Origin: Palleronia sp. LCG004 | GTDB lineage: Bacteria > Pseudomonadota > Alphaproteobacteria > Rhodobacterales > Rhodobacteraceae | Direction: 5' to 3' | Length of the DNA: 64,000 nucleotides | Assembly: GCF_032931615.1 (NCBI RefSeq) | Contig: NZ_CP136763.1 | Coordinates: forward strand, 61,343-125,342 | Shown here: positions 20,466 to 29,313 of the stretch, piece by piece | Layout: each line of letters begins with the position of its first letter | How positions within the stretch are numbered: position 1 is the first letter of the stretch | The notes under the pieces: model-generated | The model's input: the letters and a program-made list of their open reading frames with translations, nothing else | The model's database searches: none | Told to the model about the DNA's origin: nothing | Translations under genes and position numbers: made by a program

Positions 20466-22004
20466 TCAGCCGACCGCGCCCCGATAGATCGAGACGAGCT
20501 CCTCGAGATGCCCGTCCATCCCCTGCGGCGCGCGCGCGCCCGCCCAGTAGGCCGCCATGTCGATCCGGCCTTCGAGGATCGCCTCGATCCGGTCGCGGAA
20601 GCTCTCCGCGTCGCCCGCGGCGAAGGTCATGGACGCGCAGTTCGCGAGCTCCTTCGCGCCGCCGCGATCGCTCGTCAGCAGGGGGACGTGACGGGCATGC
20701 ATCTCGATCGCGACCTGGGGCAGGTTGTCCTCCCAGAGGGGCGGCACGATACCGAGATCGACATCGGCGAGCAGCGCGTCGAGCCCCTCGTGGGTGTAGC
20801 CGTCGTGATGCGTCACGCCCGCGAGCCGGCGACCGAGCGCGTCGAGACGCGCCATTGCCTGCGGCTCGCCGCGCCGCGCCGCGACGCGGAGCCGCAATCG
20901 CCGGGACAGGGTCTCGGGCAGCGCCTCGAGCGCGTCGAGCAGGAAGAAGAATCCCTTGTCGCGGCGCATGTAGCCCAGATAGGCCAGATGCAGCGTGCCG
21001 TCCGCGCGTGGCAGGGGGCCGCGCGGCGCGGTTTCGGCGAAGCGCGCGGCCTCGGCCGTGCCGATATAGGAGGTGGCGAGTTTCGCCCCGGCGATGCCGT
21101 GGCGCGCGGCGATCTCGCACACGCGGTCCGACACGCCCAGCACCCGGTCGGCATGGGCGTTGAGGGTATCGATCATCGCCGGGCGCCGCGCGGCGAAGCC
21201 CTCCGCCCCGCGCGGCGTCACGTCAGGGACGATCTGTGCCGTTTTGGGCGATGCCGTCTCGGCCGGCAGCGCTGCCCCCCCGCGGCGGCGGCGCAGATGT
21301 CCCACGAGGCGCGATCCGCGATGGCCCACCCGGATTGCCGTGCCGAAGGACAGGTTGAAGGCCCGCGATCCCGGCCGCATTCCCATCCGCTGCAACCTGT
21401 ACGACAGGCCATGCGCGGCCACGACCAGCCGTGCATTGGGCTGATGCAGCAGGCATCCGACACAGGCCCTGCCATCCCGGAAGTCGTCGCAATGCTCCCG
21501 CTCGCGCTGCCACAGGTTCACCTGCGGACAGATCGGATAGTAATTGTGGAGGCTCACGACCAGCGCCATATCCGGGAACCGCGCCTTGAGGGCTGCGAGG
21601 ACGTTGACGGGAATGCCTTCGAAATTCTGGAAATGCACCACGTCGTAGGGCCCGGTCGCCGCCACCATGTCACAGAAGGTGGCCTCGGTTTCGGGATGGG
21701 TAATCTGCGCGTCGTGGCCGAAGGAATGGTGCCCGGGCGCGAGCGTGCCAGAATTGACGATCGCGTAGCGGCGGTCGCGGTCCTGCGCGGGGCCCACGCG
21801 CATCCGCTCCCAGCGGGGCCCGCGCCGCGGCAGGTCGTAGAGGATGCCGGAGGACAGGAAGGCGGGCGCGATATCTGTGCGCGCGGCCATCCGGGCCATG
21901 AGGTTGCGCTGATAGACCGTGACGCCGCCGCCGCGCCGTTCGGGATCAAGGTAATCGACCCAGTTGTAGTAGAGGACGCGAAGCGGCCTTTCGGGATCGC
22001 TCAC
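20466..22004 (-). CDS. GT4-like glycosyltransferase
   Basis: 512 aa. The N-terminal Rossmann-type half carries RRGGGVTVYQRNLM and VVHFQNFEGIPVNVL, typical of GT4 acceptor-domain glycines. A cysteine cluster (YPICPQVNLW, EHC, ACVGC, residues about 160-195) could bind a metal, as in some GT4 subgroups. The C-terminal GT-B half has LHLAYLGYMRRDKGFFFLLDAL and GIVPPLWEDNLPQVAIEMHA, where the usual E-x7-E is modified. The gene starts at GTG overlapping the stop of the upstream sulfotransferase (GTGA), with GGAG 8 nt upstream. It is probably a cytoplasmic enzyme adding one sugar of the polysaccharide. Confidence 0.85.
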   Translation of the reverse strand: MSDPERPLRVLYYNWVDYLDPERRGGGVTVYQRNLMARMAARTDIAPAFLSSGILYDLPRRGPRWERMRVGPAQDRDRRYAIVNSGTLAPGHHSFGHDAQITHPETEATFCDMVAATGPYDVVHFQNFEGIPVNVLAALKARFPDMALVVSLHNYYPICPQVNLWQREREHCDDFRDGRACVGCLLHQPNARLVVAAHGLSYRLQRMGMRPGSRAFNLSFGTAIRVGHRGSRLVGHLRRRRGGAALPAETASPKTAQIVPDVTPRGAEGFAARRPAMIDTLNAHADRVLGVSDRVCEIAARHGIAGAKLATSYIGTAEAARFAETAPRGPLPRADGTLHLAYLGYMRRDKGFFFLLDALEALPETLSRRLRLRVAARRGEPQAMARLDALGRRLAGVTHHDGYTHEGLDALLADVDLGIVPPLWEDNLPQVAIEMHARHVPLLTSDRGGAKELANCASMTFAAGDAESFRDRIEAILEGRIDMAAYWAGARAPQGMDGHLEELVSIYRGAVG

Positions 22005-22753
22005 AATTCGGGCTCCAGCCAGTCGGCGCGGCCGATCCGGGTGAAGTACTTGCGGATCGGCTCGGGATCCTCGAACCGCTCGAGGATGTCGTTCGATCCC
22101 TGCTTGACGAGCGGGCTCTTCATGCCGCCGTCGCGCTTGATGCCCATGAAGTCGCAGAGCCGGTCGTTGAAGCCCGGCGCGAACATCGTGCGGTATTCGA
22201 CCTGCATCTTGTGATGCGGCAGCGTGTCGAAGAGATGCGCGAAGAGCCGGTCCATCGTGGCGTAGTCGTGCCAGTGCTGACTGATCTTGCGGGGGCCCGC
22301 ATCGATCTTGCGCGAGACATGCTCGTCCACGCGGTTCTGCGCCCAGTTGCGCGTCTTCGCCGCCTTGATCCAGGAAGAGACCTGCGCGAGCTTGTTGTCG
22401 CGATGCACATAGAGCAGCGTGAGGTCGCGGTCCTCAAGGATGCTTTCAAGCGCGTCGACATTATGGCCCAGCATGAACTTGAATCCCACGCGGTCGTGTC
22501 GGCCCGCCAGCGCCTTGTCGAAAAAGCGTTCGACATGGCCGGCGGGGTCGCCGTCACGCGTTCCGATCGTCTCGACGGTGTTGTCGCGATCGGCGATGTC
22601 GACGACGGCGTAGGGATTGAACTGCTCGCCCGAGCAATAGACCTGACGATGCGCGTTCAGGAGCGTCATCAGATAGGTCGTTCCGCTGCGCGGCAATCCC
22701 ATGATGACGAAGCGGCGGCCATGGGCCTTGGGCGCGGTTCGGAAAAGGGGCAT
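22001..22753 (-). CDS. Sulfotransferase family protein (Stf0/NodH-like)
   Basis: 250 aa. The P-loop is MGLPRSGTTYLM (residues 18-29), a classical PAPS 5'-phosphosulfate site. A 3'-phosphate segment (LLYVHRDNKLAQVSSWIKA, near residue 130) resembles the VxRxDxxxQAVS motif of Stf0/NodH-type enzymes that sulfate carbohydrates. ATG 22753 is preceded by AGGT. The stop overlaps the GTG of the downstream GT4 gene, so the two are coupled, which suggests that the sugar added by that enzyme, or the product chain, is sulfated. Substrate not determinable. Confidence 0.85.
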   Translation of the reverse strand: MPLFRTAPKAHGRRFVIMGLPRSGTTYLMTLLNAHRQVYCSGEQFNPYAVVDIADRDNTVETIGTRDGDPAGHVERFFDKALAGRHDRVGFKFMLGHNVDALESILEDRDLTLLYVHRDNKLAQVSSWIKAAKTRNWAQNRVDEHVSRKIDAGPRKISQHWHDYATMDRLFAHLFDTLPHHKMQVEYRTMFAPGFNDRLCDFMGIKRDGGMKSPLVKQGSNDILERFEDPEPIRKYFTRIGRADWLEPEL

Positions 22754-23091
22754 CGAACGACCTGTGGATAAGGGTGTCTGGCAGGCAACAGAGCGCCATA
22801 TGCCCCGCCCGCGCCCCGGGGGTCAACAGGCGGGATCCGGGGGACTTGGGGCGGGCCGGACTTGCGTGATGCCGCGTCCCCGAAATCGGCTGGCGACACC
22901 GCCAGCGACGCGGCCTCTCGCCTTGCCGAAGGTCATTGTGCGACATGTCAGGTCAGCCAGAAGCTCAGGAGCGGATGCCTTCCCGTATGGACGTTGCAGG
23001 ACGCGAAGGCGCGGGCGTTCCGGCCTTTGATCCCTGCGCCATGCGCTGAGGTCACCCCGGGCCCGCCTTTCGTCGCTTGTGCGTTCGTGAC
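22754..23091. other. Divergent intergenic region, no gene seen
   Basis: These 338 bases separate the minus-strand sulfotransferase from the plus-strand gene at 23092. I find only short shadow frames and a small hairpin (CTGGCG-ACAC-CGCCAG). Promoters for both directions must lie here but no clear consensus is visible. Confidence 0.4.
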
Positions 23092-24981
23092 ATGGTGCGG
23101 GTGTGGTCGCGGCAGAGGGGCGAGGTGGATCCGTTGCTTGGAAAGCTCCGCACAGCGCGGGAAAAAGCCGTCCGGATCCTGCGTGGCGGAAAGGCGGATC
23201 TGAACGGCCCGCGGCTCCATGTCGTGCTCATTTCCTGGGAGGGACAGCATCGGCACGCGCGCGCCATCGCGCGGGCAATCCGCCCCGCACTCGCGCCAGA
23301 CGAGGGGCTGAGCGTCGTCTATTCGAACCGCGCAGGCCGGACCGAACGGGGACCCGGAAACTGGGTCGCGGTTCCGCAATCGCAGTATTTCGGCCCGAAG
23401 TTCGCCCGTTCCCTCGCGTTGTCGCAAGGCGCGGACGCGATGCTGCAGATCCAGGTCGACGCGCGATCCGACGATTGGCCGGGCCTCGTCGCGCGGCTGC
23501 GCGCGGCGCTCGTCGCGCATCCCGGGACGGGCCTCTGGGCCCCCGAGATCGACTGGACGCCCTATCCGCTGCGCGCGGCGTTGCTGGAGCGGATGGGTGA
23601 AAGCGTGCTTTACCGCACGGCGCAGACCGACGGCGTCGTCTGGGCACTGACGCGTCCCGTGCTCGACCGGCTCGCCGAGCTCGATTTCGAGGTCAACAAT
23701 CTCGGCTGGGGGATCGACTACGCCGCGATCGCCATCGCGCGGCAGATGGGGCTCGAAGCGCTCTGCGATACCGGCGTGACCGTCCTGCACCCGCGTGCGC
23801 GGGGCTACGACGATGCCCGCGCCGAGGAAGGGATGACGCGCTTCATCGCGCAGCTTTCTCCCGTCGAGCTTGCCGAGATGCGTCGGATCGAGGCGCTCAC
23901 GACCCGGCGCCGCGAGATGGCCGTGCATCACGAGGGGCGCTGGCGGGCGATGGGCCAGGCACGCGACATCGATCCCAACGGTCCCTTCGGCGCGGCCGTC
24001 TCAGAGATCTTCGTCCGCGCAGGCCGGGTCTTCGTGCGCGGCGCGGAAGGGCTCGATCTTACCATTGGGGACCGCGCGCTCCTTCCTCTCCAGGAGCGGC
24101 CTCCCCTCGATGAGGTGCCGCTCGACATGCCGCTCGCCCCAGAGGGGAATGACACGACGGACGTGACGACGGGTGAGCTCGGGGAATGGCAGATGCCGGG
24201 CGTCGCCACGACGCGGATCGCCCTCCGCGCGCCCGAGCAGTCTCGGACGATCAGGCTCGGTCCCCCGGTCGCGATCCCGGCGGGCACGGGCGATCTGCAG
24301 CTGGGCGTGGCACTCGCCGCGCATCGGCGCGGCGGGCGGCTGCGGCTTGCCATCGGGAAGGGCGCGGGCGGACGCGGCGGGGACGAGGTCACAATCGACA
24401 TTCCCGAAAGCGTGGGCGGCGGCGATCGGCCGGAACGCTATCTCTGTCATGTCGAACGGGTGCCCGGCGCGGATCACGCGCGCGAGGCCACGCTCTTTCT
24501 CGATTACGAGGGAGGCGCGATGCCCCCGGACGAGACGGTGCCGCCGATGATCTTCGTGGCGCGTCCGCATCTCGTCCGCGAGCCGGGCATGCCGGACCTG
24601 ATCTGGCCGCACGAAATCCGCGGGATCGAGAGGGGTTCGGCTTGGTATGCGAGCGATGCCGGGGGTCCACCCGAAGAGCTGCGGCTTGGCCAAGCTGCGC
24701 TGTCGCTTCTACCCGAAGCACCGCGCATCGAAGCGGAGAGGGAAGGTTACGAGATCTATGTCGCGGCCCCCGACGGCCCCGTCCCGGCAACGCTCTGGTC
24801 AGGCGAGATCCCGATCGCGTCGCTCGCGCTCGCGCCTGTCCCGATCACGCTGCCATGGTCCGAGGACACCCTTCGCGACATCGTGCCGGGCGCGGCGCTG
24901 ACGTTGCGCGACATGTCGGGCAGCCGGATCTGGTGGACCGCGCCCGATATCGGAGGGCCCCGTCCGGACGCGACCGACTGA
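23092..24981 (+). CDS. GT-A-like (GT2-type) protein with C-terminal beta-rich domain
   Basis: 629 codons from ATG 23092; GTG 23125 with AGAGGGG upstream is an alternative start. Residues about 35-270 look like a GT2-type fold: LHVVLISWEGQHRHARAIAR, a central acidic turn MLQIQVDARSDD in the DxD position, QTDGVVWALTRPVLD, and the late motif VTVLHPRARGYDDARAEEGM that is common near the end of GT2 domains. The remaining 300 residues are beta-rich and resemble a carbohydrate-binding sandwich (IRLGPPVAIPAGTGDLQLGV). The exact activity is unknown. The location next to glycosyltransferase and sulfotransferase genes supports a polysaccharide role. Confidence 0.65.
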   Translation: MVRVWSRQRGEVDPLLGKLRTAREKAVRILRGGKADLNGPRLHVVLISWEGQHRHARAIARAIRPALAPDEGLSVVYSNRAGRTERGPGNWVAVPQSQYFGPKFARSLALSQGADAMLQIQVDARSDDWPGLVARLRAALVAHPGTGLWAPEIDWTPYPLRAALLERMGESVLYRTAQTDGVVWALTRPVLDRLAELDFEVNNLGWGIDYAAIAIARQMGLEALCDTGVTVLHPRARGYDDARAEEGMTRFIAQLSPVELAEMRRIEALTTRRREMAVHHEGRWRAMGQARDIDPNGPFGAAVSEIFVRAGRVFVRGAEGLDLTIGDRALLPLQERPPLDEVPLDMPLAPEGNDTTDVTTGELGEWQMPGVATTRIALRAPEQSRTIRLGPPVAIPAGTGDLQLGVALAAHRRGGRLRLAIGKGAGGRGGDEVTIDIPESVGGGDRPERYLCHVERVPGADHAREATLFLDYEGGAMPPDETVPPMIFVARPHLVREPGMPDLIWPHEIRGIERGSAWYASDAGGPPEELRLGQAALSLLPEAPRIEAEREGYEIYVAAPDGPVPATLWSGEIPIASLALAPVPITLPWSEDTLRDIVPGAALTLRDMSGSRIWWTAPDIGGPRPDATD

Positions 24982-24990
24982 GGCGGACCC

Positions 24991-25770
24991 TTATTCCGCC
25001 GCCATCTCCTCAATTTCGGCCACCTGTTCGTCCGACAGGCCGAGACGCTCGCGCAGCTGCGCGAGATAATGGCGATCGGTCTCGCTCTCGCCGTCGATGG
25101 CGGCACGCGAAGCGAGGTAGAATTCCTCGGCCGTTTCCGCATTGTCGACCTCGGCGAGAAGCTCGTCGAGGGGTTTCGGATTGGCGATCTCGCGCTCCAT
25201 CACGGCGCGATCCTCGGCGGTGCCTCCAGCTTCGGCGATCTCGCTCATGATGCGCTCGCGCTCCTCGGTCGAAAGCGATCCGTCGGCATAGGCGGCGGTG
25301 ATCATCGCACGGATGAGCAGAAGTGCGGTGCGGTCGCTCAGATCCTCGGCCGCACGGGCTTCTTCCTGCATCTCGGCATCGTCGGACGCCGTAACTGCGG
25401 CCGTACCGGTTCCGGATGTTGCGCGCGTCCCCTGTCTTTCGGGCTGCATCGCGCCCGAGATCTTGTCGACCGCGTCCTGAACCATGCCCATGAGGCCACC
25501 CTCGGTGCCCGATCGGGTGCCGGTAGCACCTTGCGTCGTGTCGGGCTGTCCCGCAGTCGCACTGCCCGTCTGGGCAGTGACGGCATTGCGCGACTGGTGG
25601 TCCTGATAGGCGCGATAAGCCATGTAACCGAGCGCCGCGACGCCCATTCCGGGCCGCCGTCTGCGTCGGCCCAGGCCCAGCATCGACGCCGTCCCGAGCG
25701 CTCCGCGCCGGCGGCCGCGACCGGCCATGCGCGTGGCGAGCATCGTTCCGAGTATTCGCTTGAGGCTCAT
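24991..25770 (-). CDS. DUF533 / TerB-like inner-membrane-associated protein
   Basis: 259 aa. The N-terminus is basic and glycine/arginine-rich (MAGRGRRRGALGTASMLGLG) with a short membrane-spanning stretch (GMGVAALGYMAYRAYQDH), followed by a low-complexity linker. The C-terminal half (from about residue 140) is an acidic helical bundle (LLLIRAMITAAYADGSLSTE, IANPKPLDELLAEVDN) matching the DUF533/YebE fold related to TerB. ATG 25770 has GGGAAGGGATCG upstream. The function of this family is not established. It is divergent from the BLUF gene. Confidence 0.85.
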   Translation of the reverse strand: MSLKRILGTMLATRMAGRGRRRGALGTASMLGLGRRRRRPGMGVAALGYMAYRAYQDHQSRNAVTAQTGSATAGQPDTTQGATGTRSGTEGGLMGMVQDAVDKISGAMQPERQGTRATSGTGTAAVTASDDAEMQEEARAAEDLSDRTALLLIRAMITAAYADGSLSTEERERIMSEIAEAGGTAEDRAVMEREIANPKPLDELLAEVDNAETAEEFYLASRAAIDGESETDRHYLAQLRERLGLSDEQVAEIEEMAAE

Positions 25771-25934
25771 CTGACGATCCCTTCCCTGCAATCCAGAAGC
25801 TCAACGACGTCGCAGGGCCGCACGTTCCCGCAAGCGGCGGACCTGCGAACGGACCTGCAACAGAGGCTTAGGCTTCCCGGGTGGAGAACCGGGAGAGACC
25901 TGAAACACGAGATTCCAGAGGAGCACCGTTCACC

Positions 25935-26366
25935 GTGAAATACTGGTTCTACATATCGACGGCCCGCGTCTCCCAGGGATCGGGTTACGACGCGCTGATC
26001 TATCTGCAGGCGAGAAACCGCAATCGCAAGATGGGTCTTACCGGGTACCTGCACCGCGAAGGCGACCATTACGCGCAATATGTCGAAGGCCCGGACCAGG
26101 CGATCGACACGCTGCGGGCCACGATCGAGAAGGATACCCGCCACAAGAAACTGCGCCTCCTGGACGAGGGCCAGAACGCCACGCGGCGCTTTGCGGGCTG
26201 GGACATGGCCTTCACCCGCGACGAGACGCATGGCTTTGCCACGTTCCAGTCGGCTCTGGGACGCGAGCCGGACATCAGGCGCGCCTCGGCTGCCGACATT
26301 CTCGTCTTCATGGAACGGATGGCCTATACGCGCCGCGCCATGTCGGTCGCCACACTGGCAGGATAA
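25935..26366 (+). CDS. Stand-alone BLUF-domain blue-light sensor
   Basis: 143 aa, the usual length of a single BLUF domain that binds FAD and responds to blue light. From the GTG at 25935 the photochemical residues fall at the expected spacing: Tyr6, Ser8, Asn30, Gln48 (in YAQYVEG), Trp89 and Met91, equivalent to AppA Tyr21, Ser23, Asn45, Gln63, Trp104 and Met106. The segment KDTRHKKL is also family-typical. The frame is open to a GTG at 25881 that would add 18 residues; the inner GTG has AGAGGAG 11 nt upstream and gives the normal N-terminus. No output domain is fused, so it must act through a partner protein. It converges with kdsA. Confidence 0.9.
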   Translation: MKYWFYISTARVSQGSGYDALIYLQARNRNRKMGLTGYLHREGDHYAQYVEGPDQAIDTLRATIEKDTRHKKLRLLDEGQNATRRFAGWDMAFTRDETHGFATFQSALGREPDIRRASAADILVFMERMAYTRRAMSVATLAG

Positions 26367-26369
26367 TTT

Positions 26370-27206
26370 TTATCTGGCTTTGGCGAGATCGTCGAAGGCC
26401 CTGAGGTGCCCGATCAGGGCTTCCATCCGGTCGACGGGGATCATGTTGGGCCCGTCCGAGGGCGCGCGGTCGGGATCCTCGTGCGTCTCGATGAAGAGCG
26501 CCGAGACCCCGACGGCACAGGCCGCCCGTGCCAGCACCGGCGCGAATTCGCGCTGTCCTCCGGAGGTCGCGCCCTGCCCGCCCGGCTGCTGCACCGAATG
26601 GGTGGCGTCGAAGACGACCGGGTATCCCGTCCGCGCCATCACCGGCAGACCGCGGAAATCGCTGACCAGCGTGTTGTAGCCGAAGGACGTGCCGCGGTCG
26701 CAGAGCAGGATCCGCTCGTTGCCTGTGGACGCGATCTTGGCCGCGACGTTTTCCATGTCCCAGGGGGCCAGGAACTGGCCCTTCTTCACATTGATCGCGG
26801 CACCCGTTTCTCCGGCGGCGAGAAGGAGATCGGTCTGGCGGCAGAGGAAGGCCGGGATCTGGATCACGTCGCAGGCCTCGGCCGCGGGGGCGCAATGCTC
26901 GGGCAGGTGCACGTCGGTGAGCGTGGGGCAGCTGAATTCGGCGCGGATCTTCGACAGGATCCCCAGCCCCTCCTCGAGGCCGAGCCCGCGCGTCGATCCC
27001 AGCGACGAGCGGTTGGCCTTGTCGTAGCTCGCCTTGAAGACGAAGCGCGTGCCGGTGGGCGCGCAGGCCTCGGCGATGCGTTCGGCCATCATGCGTGCGT
27101 GATCGAGGCTTTCGAGCTGGCAGGGCCCGGTGATGAGCGCGAACGGCTCCCGCCCGCCCACTGCGATGTCGCCGATCTCGACGATCCGCGTCTCGATGAA
27201 GTCCAT
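26370..27206 (-). CDS. kdsA: 3-deoxy-8-phosphooctulonate synthase
   Basis: 278 aa DAHP synthase/KdsA-superfamily enzyme that condenses PEP with arabinose-5-phosphate to Kdo-8-phosphate. Landmarks: ALITGPCQLES near the start, FKASYDKANRSS (PEP/A5P binding), LTDVHLPEHC, IQIPAFLCRQTDLL, and the C-terminal FDATHSVQQPGG. ATG 27206 overlaps the TGA of kdsB by one base (TGATG), so the two genes are coupled. Kdo is needed for lipid A core and for the glycolipid anchor of ABC-exported capsules; kps export genes lie 8 kb away. It converges with the BLUF gene with 3 bases between the stops. Confidence 0.96.
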   Translation of the reverse strand: MDFIETRIVEIGDIAVGGREPFALITGPCQLESLDHARMMAERIAEACAPTGTRFVFKASYDKANRSSLGSTRGLGLEEGLGILSKIRAEFSCPTLTDVHLPEHCAPAAEACDVIQIPAFLCRQTDLLLAAGETGAAINVKKGQFLAPWDMENVAAKIASTGNERILLCDRGTSFGYNTLVSDFRGLPVMARTGYPVVFDATHSVQQPGGQGATSGGQREFAPVLARAACAVGVSALFIETHEDPDRAPSDGPNMIPVDRMEALIGHLRAFDDLAKAR

Positions 27207-27997
27207 CACGAAAGCTCCCTCAGCGCGGCCTCGATGCGGGGGCGGTCCTCGGGGTTGTTGAGCTCCCAGAAGACGCGGCCGCGCCCCTCGACCTCGACGC
27301 AGGCGACGGCCGTGCCGTTCTCGAGGAATCTCAGCTGTTCGAGCCCTTCGAGCGTCTCGAGCGTGCCGGGGGCCCAGCCGGTATAGGCGGCGAGCGTTCC
27401 GGGGCGGTAGGCATAGACCCCCACATGGTGGAAGACCGGGATCGGGTCGGGCAGCTTGCCGGGATCGATATAGGGGATCACTTCCTTCGAGAAATAGAGC
27501 GCGTGGCCCTTCGCATCCATCACCGCCGTGGTGCCGCCCACGCGGCCCGCCGCGCGATCCTCGCGGAAATGGTCGTAGCTCGTCCGATCGCAGCGCAGGA
27601 CGGGCGTCGCGACCTGGGCTTCGGCATCGCGCTCCATCGCCGCCATCAGGTCCTCGATGAACCAGGGCGGCGTCAGCAGCGCGTCGCCCTGCAGGTTCAC
27701 GATCAGGTCGGCCTCGATCCCGCCCGCCGTGAGCGCCTCGGCGCAACGCTCGGTGCCGTTGCGCGCGGTCTCGGAGGTCATGATGACATCGCCGCCGAAG
27801 CCGCGGACATGCTCGGCGATGCGCTCGTCGTCGGTCACGACATGCACATCCGAGACACCCTCGACGGCCTGCGCCGCGTCCCAGCTCAGCCGGATGAGGC
27901 TGCGCCGCGTGCCGTCGGGCAGTTCGATCTCCGCCAGCGGCTTGCCGGGATAGCGCGTCGACGCATACCGCGCCGGGATCAGGATCACCGTCTTCAT
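27206..27997 (-). CDS. kdsB: 3-deoxy-manno-octulosonate cytidylyltransferase
   Basis: 263 aa CMP-Kdo synthetase. N-terminal nucleotide-binding motif VILIPARYASTRYPGKPL, then VVTDDERI, TARNGTERCAEAL, and the metal/substrate segment LIVNLQGDALLTPP. A C-terminal GVYAYRPGTLAAYTGW is also typical. ATG 27997 has GGGAGAGCGGC upstream; the ORF extends 7 codons further but without a ribosome site. It activates Kdo as CMP-Kdo directly after KdsA and the (absent here) KdsC phosphatase. It is the upstream member of the coupled kdsB-kdsA pair. Confidence 0.96.
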   Translation of the reverse strand: MKTVILIPARYASTRYPGKPLAEIELPDGTRRSLIRLSWDAAQAVEGVSDVHVVTDDERIAEHVRGFGGDVIMTSETARNGTERCAEALTAGGIEADLIVNLQGDALLTPPWFIEDLMAAMERDAEAQVATPVLRCDRTSYDHFREDRAAGRVGGTTAVMDAKGHALYFSKEVIPYIDPGKLPDPIPVFHHVGVYAYRPGTLAAYTGWAPGTLETLEGLEQLRFLENGTAVACVEVEGRGRVFWELNNPEDRPRIEAALRELS

Positions 27998-28026
27998 GCC
28001 GCTCTCCCAGAAGTTCAAACCCGACC

Positions 28027-28049
28027 TACCGTCAATGCCAAAGACGGTA
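28027..28049. repeat. Short inverted repeat upstream of kdsB
   Basis: TACCGTC (28027-28033) and GACGGTA (28043-28049) form perfect 7-bp arms with a 9-base loop. The repeat lies between the acetyltransferase stop and the kdsB start on the minus strand. It could be an operator for kdsB or a weak hairpin ending the upstream transcript. Confidence 0.35.
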
Positions 28050-28091
28050 AACCGTGGACAGCAAAAGGCGGCGGCCGGGGTAATGCATGGC

Positions 28092-28631
28092 TTACCAGAT
28101 GTCGGCCCTGTTCAACGCGACGACGCAGCTCGGCACCCCGCAAAGGACCGGCATCTGTCGACCGGTCAGGGATTGCCCGACCCATCCGTGAGGATGGCTG
28201 AGCGGCAGGGGCGCACGCGCCTGATCCTCGACAATCGGAGCGAAGCCGACGCGCTCGTAATAGTCCGGATCGCCGTAGGTGATGGCGACTTCCGCCCCCT
28301 CGGAGCGAAGCGCCTCCAGCGCGTGGGCGAGCAGGGTCTTGCCGACGCCCCGGCGCTGATGCGCGGGTGCCACTGCCATCGGAGAGAGCAGGACGACATT
28401 GCGCGGGTCTTCCGGATAGGTCAGGCGGGTGAACACGGCCGCACCGATTACGTCGCCGTCCTCTTCGGCGCGGAATACATGGATATCGGATGCCGGCGTC
28501 TTCGTGAGCAGATCGCGGACCAGCCCGCCGACCAGCGTGCCCTCCTCCACCCCTTCCGATGCGGTGAAGGCCGCGGCGAACAGATCGATGAGCGCCTCTT
28601 CGCGTCCCTCGGCACCGGTAGCGATCTTCAT
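28092..28631 (-). CDS. GNAT-family N-acetyltransferase
   Basis: 179 aa. The acetyl-CoA-binding motif A is VVLLSPMAVAPAHQRRGVGKTLL (Q/RxxGxG/A form, here QRRGVGK), followed by ALRSEGAEVAITYGDPDYYERVGF, which is typical of the YhbS-like subgroup. ATG 28631 is preceded by AGGGGAGATCGACC and gives the normal start; the frame extends upstream to 28709. Substrate unknown. It lies 94 bp upstream of kdsB in the same direction but is probably separate because of the inverted repeat between them. Confidence 0.88.
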   Translation of the reverse strand: MKIATGAEGREEALIDLFAAAFTASEGVEEGTLVGGLVRDLLTKTPASDIHVFRAEEDGDVIGAAVFTRLTYPEDPRNVVLLSPMAVAPAHQRRGVGKTLLAHALEALRSEGAEVAITYGDPDYYERVGFAPIVEDQARAPLPLSHPHGWVGQSLTGRQMPVLCGVPSCVVALNRADIW

Positions 28632-28893
28632 GGTCGATCTCCCCTGTCTCGAACGCGGGGTACGATGGTTCCGGCACATACGGCAATGTCGAATACGCGC
28701 ATCTTGCACGAAGGCCTGGACGAGATCGGAACGGGCTCGACCTATCCGTGTCCGGCGCGCGTCACCCGCCCGTCAAGGGGGGCGGACATCTCCCGACCGG
28801 TCACGGACAAATCGCACCTGCATGGGAAACCTTAACGGGGGTCCGCGCGTGTCTTCCGGGTATGGACACAATCCAGACGCGAAAGGAATACCC

Positions 28894-29301
28894 ATGAAGA
28901 CCTCTCTCGCCGCTACGGCCATCGCCCTTTTCGGCACCGCCGCCCTCGCACAGGACATGACGCCGTCGATCACCGCCTCCGACCAGTCGGTTTCGAACGG
29001 TGTCGTTTCGGCCGAGAGCGTGACCGCGCCCGCCAATGGCTGGATGGTGGTGCACCGCACCGATTCCGAGATGGCTCCGGGCCCCGTCGTAGGCTACGCG
29101 CCGCTCAGGATGGGCGAGAACGACGACGTCCTCGCCATCCTGCAGGAAGACGTGGCCTCGGGCGACATGCTCATGCTCATGGTCCATTCCGAGGAAGGTG
29201 GCATGGAGACGGGCGTGTTCGAATACACGCTCGGTGCCACCGAGGACGGCCCGATCCGGGTGAACGACGAGCTCGTGACGGCGATCGTTACCGCCGAGTG
29301 A
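28894..29301 (+). CDS. Small secreted protein, DUF7282-like
   Basis: 135 aa with a clear Sec signal peptide (MKTSLAATAIALFGTAALA, cleavage before QDM). The mature part contains a duplicated-looking beta-rich module: SVTAPANGWMVVHRTD, then VVGYAPLRMGENDDVLAIL. This resembles the DUF7282 domain, whose function is unknown. ATG 28894 has GAAAGGA upstream. The coding sequence is followed by two hairpins, the second a good intrinsic terminator. The protein is acidic, rich in Met/Glu/Asp, as in periplasmic proteins of marine bacteria. Confidence 0.8.
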   Translation: MKTSLAATAIALFGTAALAQDMTPSITASDQSVSNGVVSAESVTAPANGWMVVHRTDSEMAPGPVVGYAPLRMGENDDVLAILQEDVASGDMLMLMVHSEEGGMETGVFEYTLGATEDGPIRVNDELVTAIVTAE

Positions 29302-29313
29302 CGGAAAAAGGGG

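Noticed and set aside
20508..22214. A 568-codon plus-strand frame
   Set aside because: Antisense to the GT4 and sulfotransferase genes, without motifs.
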